Positions 58,801 to 64,000 of a stretch of 64,000 nt of DNA are shown piece by piece (position 1 is the stretch's first letter; the number at the start of each line of letters is the position of its first letter). The DNA is from Zygaena filipendulae (lineage: Eukaryota > Arthropoda > Insecta > Lepidoptera > Zygaenidae), in the NCBI GenBank assembly GCA_907165275.2, contig OU015669.1:4486501-4550500 (forward strand). Direction: 5' to 3'. Below the pieces are notes generated by a model that searched no databases, was not told the origin of the DNA, and worked only from the letters and a program-made list of their open reading frames with translations. The translations under genes and the position numbers were made by a program.

Positions 58801-61800
58801 AGGAGGCGTTCAACCAGTCGCAAGCGGAGAAGGAGGGGCGCATCGTGCCGGGCGCGGGCGTGGACCGCGAGTACGACGGCGCGCTGCTCGCGGTGCAGGA
58901 GGTGGAGGCGCGGCTGCAGGACTACCTGACGCGCCAGGAGAAGCTGTTCAAGTGCCGGGTGGGTACTGGGTACCTGCCGCCCTGCCCTCTCAAAGGCTTA
59001 TTACACTTTACAATTTGTCAGACACCAATTTAGGAAATCAGAATCAGAATCAGCTCGGATCGGCTCGGATAGGTTTTTGCACCCGACCCGAGTCAAAGGA
59101 CTCGAAGCGTCTCGAAGCGGTTCTTGTGAGGTTGCATGAGTATAGGCACGTGCTCACGAAAAATTGCGCTTTTCATTGGGCGATGTGGCGTGACTTCGTG
59201 ACGCGACGATACGTTACTTAGTTTTGTGTTGCAATAACGGTTATACTTAGTTTTGTGTTGCAATAACGGTTATAAATATTGTCAACTTAGCTTACGGGAT
59301 TGGTCCGAACATCGTTTTGTTATGTTTTGCCCTCACAGAATTTAAAAAAAATAATATACGATATTATTTAAAATAATACCTAGACATTGTGTCCGGGGTA
59401 TGAAAATCTAAATTAAATATTTTAGTTTGTCAATTACGTAATAATTAATAAGTAAATGAAATGAAAATGAAAAAAAAATGACGCACGTATATTTTGCTTT
59501 TCAAATGAATAAAGAAATACAAAGCGCATTCAAGTTTAGGAGCGGGGGTTCGCGAAGACATGGCGCCGTATCAACTGTAGCAAGACGTGACGTCACGCGA
59601 CATTTCGATTCAGTGTAACGGCGTTATTTTTAATTACATTAGAAAATACATACAAATGAAAAAAAAACGTGCTCAATATTTTTTATTAATTTATAGTTAG
59701 TTCTACACGATAACGATAAACGATTGTCAACTTGGCTAAGGGGGCTGTATAGGCAACTTTTTATATCGAAACTTTTCGCTCGAGTAAAATGATATACCTA
59801 TGTTGTGTGCAGCTGTCGTACGTGGGCACGGACAAGAAAAGGTACCAGATAGAGGTGCCGCAGAGCGCGTGCGCGCGCGCCGGGCCCGAGTACCAGCTGG
59901 AGGGCGCGCGCAAGGGGTTCAAGAGGTTCTCCACGCAAGAGACCAAGGTAGGTACCCAGTACCCACAGCATCTTTTACGGAAATTGTAGATTGCAATTGA
60001 TCTATACTAATTATTACTAATATTATAAACAGGATTTGCTTTTATGTTTGTTTGTTACGATTTAACTCAAAAACTAATGGACCGATTTCAAAAATTCTTT
60101 CAACATTTGAATGCTATGCAGCATTCTCATTCTAATATTCCGGAGTAACATAGGCTATTGTAACCCCGCGAGAACTCCGAAACTACCGCGGGTAAAACCG
60201 CGGGGATCAGCTAGTCTATTATGCATGTACATCTTTGGAGGCTGACTCTTCTGAAGCCTTTCTCTACTCACTATTATATAGATAAGATACGACACCCATT
60301 GCCGCCTCATAATTGTACAGGTTCCTATTATAAGCTATATTTTTTGTGTAGTTACTTCATTTCCTTTTATAATTTAACTAGCTGTCTCCCGCGATTTCAT
60401 CCGCGGTCATTTCGGAGTTCCCGCGGGATTCCGGGAAAAAAGTGCTGGAGTTTACGGTGATAAGCAGTTCCCCGCATTAATTCCGGAGTTCCCGCGGGAA
60501 TTCCGGGATAAAAACTATCCTATCTTTTAAGTTGGACCATATGGACAAACAACGTGACACGTGATTTATATATATGTATTAAGATAAGGTTGGTGAACCT
60601 GAATACTACGCTAAGTATTCCGCATAGTATAGAATGCCGAATAGCTAACTAACTATTTAAACACGCAACGGTAGAAATGAGATCTATTGAGCAGCCAATA
60701 AGTAAAACTACTCTGTAGGATAGACTCAGCCCACCGCCGAGTATACCGAAAGCGCATCGAGCTCCGTGACGCGCAAGTTTCTGCGAGTTGACGCCCTCGC
60801 CTCTTGCAGGAGCTGCTGTCGCAAATGCAAGCGGCCGAGGAGCAGAAGAGCAACGTGCTGAAGGACCTGAGCCGGCGCATGTTCGAGAAGTTCTCGTCGC
60901 ACCACGCGCAGTGGGCGGCGGCGGGGCGCGCGCTCGCCGCGCTCGACGTGCTGCTGGCGCTGGCCGAGTTCGCGCGGCAGCTGCCCGGCGCCGCCTGCCT
61001 GCCCGAGCTCAGCTGCGACACGGCCGTGCAGGTATAGTCAGCAGCTTATATTTACTGGCTGCTCTCCCCGCGGTAATTACGGAGTTCCCGCGGGAATTCC
61101 GGTTAAGAACATAACCTTTATCACTCAGGGATAACGTAGCATTCTAATGGTAAAAGAATTTTTGAAATCGGTCCAGTAGTTTTTGAGTTAAATCCTAACA
61201 AACAAGCAAAATATCAAATCTTTCCTCTTCATAATTATTAGTATAGATTAACTAACTAGCTGTGCCCTACGGTTTCACCCGCGTGAAACGTATTGTTTTG
61301 AAAAACAAAATTTGTCAATAATCTAAAAATAAAAGAGAAAGGTAAATCTTAAAGCTGAAAGAGATGTCATCTAAGATCGCATTTCCAGTAGTGCCCGCGG
61401 GAATCTGAATCGGGATACTCCTTCTCGTGCCCTTAGGTTAATGATAACTGTCAGTTCGTTGTAATAATTGTGTACGCAACGCGTTGTACGGTTGTGCCGG
61501 CAGCCGTACATAGAGATCGAGGAGGGGCGGCACCCGTGCATCCCTTGCGCGGAGGAGTTCATCCCGAACGACACGCGGCTGGGGCTGGGCGCGTCGCTGC
61601 TGCTGCTCACGGGGCCCAACATGGGCGGCAAGTCCACGCTCATGCGGCAGGTGGGCCTGCTGGCGGTGCTCGCGCATCTGGTGAGTACCACCGTCCATCA
61701 CACAATAGTACCAACAAAATAATAGTTATCACGTAGGGTATGTTCCGTTATTACTGATAGCACTAGTGTAAGGTATGACATCAATTTAGTATTTTGTGAA

Positions 61801-63891
61801 GCCGTTCCTTTTTAACTATACTGAGCTATACTGGTTACTGTTTAAAACTTAGATAAAATGCATTAAAGTTTAGGAGTGGGAAGTCGCGACGTTATAACTA
61901 AGTATAAAGTGTACCTAGATGTGACGTCACACGAAATTTCAACTCACGCGTAATTTTTTTAGTTACGTAAAAAAACGGAAAGTAGCTAATATTTTTTATG
62001 AATCTACAAGACGGGCTAAAAATTAAAACTTAGTCATCATGCCCATCCCCATTGTGACGTCGCCACGCGCGGTGCAGGGCAGCTATGTGCCCGCGCGGCG
62101 GTGCCGGCTGAGCGCGGTGGACCGCATCTTCACGCGGCTGGGCGCCTCCGACGACATCCTGGCGGGGCAGTCCACCTTCCTGGTGGAGATGAGCGAGACC
62201 GCCGCCATCGTGCGCCACGCCACCAGGCACTCGCTGGTGCTGCTCGACGAGCTGGGTACGTTGGTGTCGCTACACGAGTTGAAAGCCTCACAGCTGACGT
62301 CGTTTATCGTTATACGGGTAGTAAGCCCACAGCTGACGTCGGTATACGAGTGGTAACTTATCTTACCTACTATCACCCGCGGTAATTTCGGAATTCCCGC
62401 TGTAATTCCAGGATAAACCTTCCTCTTGAATCACTCTATTAGTGAAAACAGCATGAAAATCCGTTCAGTAGTTTTTAAGTTTATCGCGAACAGACAGACA
62501 GACACGAGGCGGAGAACTTTTTTGTTAGAATTAGTGAAGATTTATCAAAATAATGTTTCTGTTACTATGTAATTCAAACAGTGATCATTGGTAAGCATGT
62601 CGGATTACCAGGGCTCCACTGTACAAACACTATAATGTATGATGTTAATAGTGTTCAAGTGATATAAGTAGTAGTATGTGTAGCAGGTTTATTCCCAACT
62701 TTAAAAATTCCTCACTTTAAAGTGTACACTTTAAAGTGAGGAATTTTTATGTACACAGTAAATAGCAGAGTTATTTCGCTCGATTACTCAGTGAGAATGT
62801 TAAGGGTTCAAATTGTTGTATTATATAGCTAAAATATTTCTTGTATTTATTATTTAGTGTAAATTTGTATCTGTTTTGCTCCATTTAAATAAATAAATAA
62901 ATAATGTCGGTGCGGCGTGGCGTTGCGTGCAGGGCGCGGCACGTCGACGCACGACGGCACGGCGCTGGCGAGCGGCGTGTGCGCCGAGCTGGCGGCGCGC
63001 GGCGCGCGCGTGCTGTTCTCCACGCACTACCACGCGCTCGTGCGCCACCTGCGCGCGCACCCCGCCGTGCAGCTGGGGCACATGGTCAGTGCGCCGCTCC
63101 ACTCCGACACGCGAGTGCCACGGCACAGTCACACCCCGCCTTCGTTTCGGAGATCCCGCGGGATTGCACGATAAAAATACCCTTGTTTAATGTAGGGATG
63201 TGAAAAAATTAGTCGACTTTTATAATAATCGATTTTTATCCGATTATTCTTGAGAAAAGTAGAGTTTTTAATTATTCTATTTTTTTCTCTCTCAATGTCA
63301 CATTCCTAGTCTAGGAGTGTGTCCAATTTGATAATGATAGTGATGACAAGGCACGAGAAAATATAATCGTTTTTTTTTTTATCCGGCCGGCTTGGACGTA
63401 CACGTGTTGTGCGTGTATGCGTATCGTAAAGTTGACAGCAAGCTGACAGTAACTGTCAGCTGTCAGTGAAAAATTGTCTTTGATTAAGACGTGTCAACGT
63501 AACAAACATCCGCATTTATAATATGTAGTAAGTTGGGTATTTCTATCCTCGCCAGGCATGTATGGTGGAGACGGAAGAGCCGACGGCGGACGACGACGAC
63601 GACGGTGACGGTGACGGTGACGACGACCAAATACCGGAGGAGACGATAACGTTCCTGTACAAGCTGTGCGCGGGCGCGTGCCCCAAGTCGTACGGGTTCA
63701 ACGCGGCGCGGCTGGCGGGCGTGCCGCGCGCCCTCACGCGCCGCGCGCGCCGCGTGTCGCGCCGCCTGGAGCGCGAGGCGGCGTGCGTGCGCGCCTTCCG
63801 CGCCCTCGCGCGCCCCGCCAGCCCCGCCGGCCCCGCCAGCCCCGCTAGCGTGAGTCACCTCAGGGACCTACTGGCCGGTTTGGATATTTAA
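49732..63891 (+). CDS. MSH6: DNA mismatch repair protein Msh6 (MutS homologue 6)
   Basis: Nineteen exons join in phase to 3411 bp (1136 residues plus stop). Msh6 pairs with Msh2 as MutS-alpha, which recognises base mismatches and small loops in the nucleus. Visible features: PCNA-binding-like motif near the start ([11 protein letters not shown]); a basic/acidic linker with a KKRKR nuclear localisation signal; mismatch-contact motif [10 protein letters not shown] with Phe and Glu near 230 and 232; connector and core domains; clamp region; Walker [10 protein letters not shown] at 893-901; [13 protein letters not shown]; Walker B LVLLDE at 968-973; STHYH; and helix-turn-helix end [17 protein letters not shown]. 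No PWWP domain is encoded between the PCNA motif and the mismatch domain, unlike vertebrate MSH6. The final exon carries a low-complexity Asp/Gly insert and an Ala/Ser/Pro tail. Confidence 0.97.
50005..50205 (-). repeat. Short lepidopteran repeat ending at the MSH6 exon 2 acceptor
   Basis: CGGGAACAGCTTTAATTCAC start, through CACTTCCACATTTATAAAAG and TAAGGAT at 50200, followed by aaatacag and the exon. Confidence 0.85.
50209..50358 (+). CDS. MSH6: MSH6 exon 2 (NLS)
   Basis: 150 bp, acceptor atacag, donor GTAAGT. Encodes [20 protein letters not shown] and [20 protein letters not shown]. The acceptor lies directly after a repeat end and lacks a good pyrimidine tract. Confidence 0.85.
50442..50562 (+). 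CDS. MSH6: MSH6 exon 3
   Basis: 121 bp from the first of two tandem acceptors (tttcag|cag|ATAAC), donor GTAAAT. Encodes [20 protein letters not shown] then [20 protein letters not shown]. Using the second AG drops one alanine. Confidence 0.85.
50735..50927 (+). CDS. MSH6: MSH6 exon 4
   Basis: 193 bp, acceptor atttag-like (atattag), donor GTAAGA. Encodes [40 protein letters not shown]: the conserved lead-in to the mismatch-binding domain. Confidence 0.92.
51024..51316 (+). mobile_element. CRE-MITE copy 7
   Basis: TTTAATCCGTCATGTAGATT and CTAACGGACTAATTAGAATT inner ends, with TGACGTCAC twice. In MSH6 intron 4. Confidence 0.88.
51468..51602 (+). CDS. MSH6: MSH6 exon 5 (mismatch-contact motif)
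   Basis: 135 bp, phase 0/0, acceptor ctctag, donor GTAACT. Encodes [20 protein letters not shown] and [20 protein letters not shown]; Phe and Glu of the FYE motif stack on and hydrogen-bond to the mismatch in the family. Confidence 0.95.
51812..51947 (+). CDS. MSH6: MSH6 exon 6
   Basis: 136 bp, acceptor ttcacag, donor GTATGT. Encodes [20 protein letters not shown] and [19 protein letters not shown]. Confidence 0.95.
52073..52490 (-). repeat. Short lepidopteran repeat copy plus extended tail
   Basis: CTAGCTGTGCCCTGCGGTTT start; tail with CAGACAGACAGACAG and ATTATAAGTATAGAT. Confidence 0.8.
52775..52914 (+). CDS. MSH6: MSH6 exon 7
   Basis: 140 bp, acceptor tcatag, donor GTACAG. Encodes [20 protein letters not shown] and a GC-rich stretch ending AYMLAVAEE. 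Confidence 0.93.
52985..53168 (+). repeat. Short lepidopteran repeat copy
   Basis: GTCTGTCTGTCTGTTCGCGA region to ACCGCAGGGGAACAGCTAGT. Confidence 0.75.
53595..53729 (+). CDS. MSH6: MSH6 exon 8
   Basis: 135 bp, phase 0/0, acceptor catcag, donor GTCAGT. Encodes [20 protein letters not shown] and [20 protein letters not shown] (connector domain). Confidence 0.95.
53743..53885. mobile_element. Palindromic MITE, copy 2, against an MSH6 donor
   Basis: AATCAACCGGGTGCTTGGGT start, ACCCAAGCAGAGCAGGTTGA end; begins about 14 bp past the donor of exon 8. Confidence 0.8.
54110..54215 (+). repeat. Diverged repeat shared with 38826-38930
   Basis: GGCATACAGCTGCACACAGA and following TTAA-rich sequence. 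Confidence 0.45.
54280..54585 (-). repeat. Interspersed repeat (empty-site copy) up to the MSH6 exon 9 acceptor
   Basis: Reverse complement aligns with 22770-22990 joined to 23630-23700. Landmarks: GGGGCAGGCGCGCCACCGTT, TTTTGAAAACAGTGACTAA, CACCCGGCGACACTGGTTTT. Confidence 0.8.
54598..54787 (+). CDS. MSH6: MSH6 exon 9
   Basis: 190 bp, acceptor ttccag, donor GTGATA. Encodes [20 protein letters not shown] and [20 protein letters not shown]. Acceptor follows repeat-like sequence. Confidence 0.9.
54788..55845. other. MSH6 intron 9
   Basis: Contains a solo MITE end (55157-55182) and AGGGCCTTGGGGAGGCC-type inverted sequence near 54965. Nothing else identified. Confidence 0.5.
55846..56143 (+). 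CDS. MSH6: MSH6 exon 10
   Basis: 298 bp, acceptor ttccag, donor GTGAGT. Encodes [20 protein letters not shown], a Gly/Arg-rich insert, and [20 protein letters not shown] of the core domain. Confidence 0.95.
56220..56375 (+). CDS. MSH6: MSH6 exon 11
   Basis: 156 bp, acceptor ggatag, donor GTAAGT. Encodes [20 protein letters not shown] and [13 protein letters not shown]. Confidence 0.95.
56652..56850 (-). repeat. Short lepidopteran repeat before MSH6 exon 12
   Basis: ACTAGCTGTTCCCCGCGGTT start to ACAAACTCGCTTTCGCAAAA; ends about 60 bp before the exon. Confidence 0.85.
56913..57159 (+). CDS. MSH6: MSH6 exon 12
   Basis: 247 bp, acceptor ttccag, donor GTAATT. Encodes [40 protein letters not shown] and [18 protein letters not shown] (lever/clamp start). 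Confidence 0.95.
57460..58540 (-). mobile_element. CRE-MITE copy 8, split by a hAT element
   Basis: Left part 57460-57567, right part 58318-58540. Ends ATGGGGATGTTGACTA and AGTCGACATACCCATT. Both TGACGTCAC sites lie in the right part. Confidence 0.92.
57568..58317. mobile_element. Non-autonomous hAT-type element, 750 bp
   Basis: Ends CAGTGGCGAAGG and CCTTCGCCACTG, flanked by a perfect 8-bp duplication ATACAGAG (57560-57567 and 58318-58325). The 8-bp duplication and CA.TGGCG-type ends fit the hAT superfamily. No ORF. Internal hairpin near 58150-58215, and one TGACGTCAC at about 58020. Confidence 0.92.
58803..58958 (+). CDS. MSH6: MSH6 exon 13
   Basis: 156 bp, phase 0/0, acceptor tgtcag, donor GTGGGT. 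Encodes [20 protein letters not shown] and [20 protein letters not shown]. Confidence 0.93.
59425..59705 (-). mobile_element. CRE-MITE copy 9, old
   Basis: Diverged; retains GTGACGTCACGCGACATTTC and CGTGCTCAATATTTTTTATT. Confidence 0.75.
59813..59947 (+). CDS. MSH6: MSH6 exon 14
   Basis: 135 bp, phase 0/0, acceptor gtgcag, donor GTAGGT. Encodes [20 protein letters not shown] and [19 protein letters not shown], the conserved clamp motif. Confidence 0.95.
60010..60216 (+). repeat. Short lepidopteran repeat copy
   Basis: TTACTAATATTATAAACAGG start, ACCGCGGGGATCAGCTAGTC end. Confidence 0.85.
60378..60595 (-). repeat. Two overlapping partial short repeats
   Basis: ACTAGCTGTCTCCCGCGATT start, then a second CAGTTCCCCGCATTAATTCC start at about 60464. 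Confidence 0.75.
60810..61031 (+). CDS. MSH6: MSH6 exon 15
   Basis: 222 bp, phase 0/0, acceptor ttgcag, donor GTATAG. Encodes [20 protein letters not shown] and [20 protein letters not shown]. Confidence 0.95.
61052..61440 (-). repeat. Two adjacent short repeats in MSH6 intron 15
   Basis: 61052-61248 and 61256-61440, starting CTGCTCTCCCCGCGGTAATT and ACTAGCTGTGCCCTACGGTT. Confidence 0.75.
61504..61680 (+). CDS. MSH6: MSH6 exon 16 (Walker A)
   Basis: 177 bp, phase 0/0, acceptor cggcag, donor GTGAGT. Encodes [20 protein letters not shown] and [20 protein letters not shown]: the ATP-binding P-loop. Confidence 0.97.
61850..62042 (-). mobile_element. CRE-MITE copy 10, truncated, before MSH6 exon 17
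   Basis: Starts inside the element (ATAAAATGCATTAAAGTTTA), keeps TGACGTCACACGAAATTTCA and ends CTTAGTCATCATGCCCAT. Confidence 0.82.
62078..62255 (+). CDS. MSH6: MSH6 exon 17 (Walker B)
   Basis: 178 bp, acceptor gtgcag, donor GTACGT. Encodes [20 protein letters not shown] and [11 protein letters not shown]. Begins about 35 bp after the end of a MITE. Confidence 0.96.
62372..62545 (-). repeat. Short lepidopteran repeat copy
   Basis: ATCACCCGCGGTAATTTCGG start, with TCCGTTCAGTAGTTTTTAAG and CAGACAGACAGACAC. Confidence 0.75.
62703..62748. repeat. Perfect 46-bp palindrome
   Basis: 22-bp arms (62703-62724, 62727-62748) around a central TA, entirely AT-rich apart from two TCCTCAC/GTGAGGA blocks. 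In MSH6 intron 17. Confidence 0.92.
62933..63084 (+). CDS. MSH6: MSH6 exon 18
   Basis: 152 bp, acceptor gtgcag, donor GTCAGT. Encodes [20 protein letters not shown] and [14 protein letters not shown] with the switch histidine. Confidence 0.95.
63126..63180 (-). repeat. Short repeat fragment
   Basis: CACCCCGCCTTCGTTTCGGA and CGCGGGATTGCACGATAAAA; about 45 bp past the exon 18 donor. Confidence 0.5.
63556..63891 (+). CDS. MSH6: MSH6 exon 19 (stop codon)
   Basis: 336 bp including TAA, acceptor cgccag. Encodes [11 protein letters not shown], an Asp/Gly-rich run, [40 protein letters not shown] and an Ala/Ser/Pro-rich tail ending LLAGLDI. Confidence 0.95.
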   Translation, partial: ACMVETEEPTADDDDDGDGDGDDDQIPEETITFLYKLCAGACPKSYGFNAARLAGVPRALTRRARRVSRRLEREAACVRAFRALARPASPAGPASPASVSHLRDLLAGLDI

Positions 63892-63936
63892 AAAAAGAAC
63901 GCGGCGCGGCTTTTTTTTTAATCAGCTAATGGGGTT

Positions 63937-64000
63937 AGTTAACGAAATTTTAGTTTTTATTCCGTCATGTAGATAAATAAAAATTATTGGACCCGTAGTT
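63937..64000 (+). mobile_element. CRE-MITE copy 11, cut by window end
   Basis: TTTTATTCCGTCATGTAGAT and TATTGGACCCGTAGTT match the left end of the family. Confidence 0.75.
63976..63981 (+). terminator. Candidate MSH6 polyadenylation signal inside a MITE
   Basis: First AATAAA after the MSH6 stop, 85 nt downstream, within the partial CRE-MITE copy at the window edge. A later signal beyond the window is possible. Confidence 0.35.

Overview
This is eukaryotic nuclear DNA, most likely from a moth or butterfly (Lepidoptera). The evidence is short GC-rich exons with GT/AG borders in AT-rich DNA, conserved animal genes cut into many small exons, and dozens of copies of a short repeat typical of lepidopteran genomes (one end near TACTAATATTATAAA, the other near GGGAACAGCTAGT). 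The species cannot be named from the sequence.

Layout. (1) 1-7.5 kb: AT-rich, repeat-bearing DNA with one unexplained GC-rich block (4.48-4.79 kb). (2) 7.7-30.9 kb, minus strand: eight exons of a RhoGAP-domain protein spread over 23 kb; upstream exons are missing or not recognised. Its introns hold a 1.8 kb Tc1-like transposon wreck with 246-bp terminal repeats, a 5'-truncated LINE inserted into an older repeat, and many MITEs and foldbacks. (3) 34.0-41.1 kb, minus strand: complete five-exon SUCLG1 (mitochondrial succinyl-CoA ligase alpha subunit). (4) 42.7-47.0 kb, plus strand: complete six-exon GMPPB (GDP-mannose pyrophosphorylase), divergent from SUCLG1. (5) 49.7-63.9 kb, plus strand: complete 19-exon MSH6 mismatch-repair gene, 1136 codons plus stop, ending about 100 bp before the window edge. 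All splice phases in the last three genes close.

The genes do unrelated jobs: Rho-type GTPase signalling, TCA cycle, nucleotide-sugar synthesis and DNA repair. The mobile DNA is the more distinctive part. One MITE family is present about eleven times and nearly every copy carries one or two TGACGTCA (CRE/ATF-type) palindromes. One copy was split by a 750-bp hAT-type element with a perfect 8-bp target duplication. Several repeats sit within tens of bases of exon borders, the GMPPB stop codon and the likely MSH6 polyadenylation signal. I see no sign of a new multi-gene system. The observations most worth following are the CRE-bearing MITE family, the inverted repeats around the last GMPPB exon, the unassigned RhoGAP subfamily, and an orphan acidic 50-codon ORF inside a GMPPB intron.
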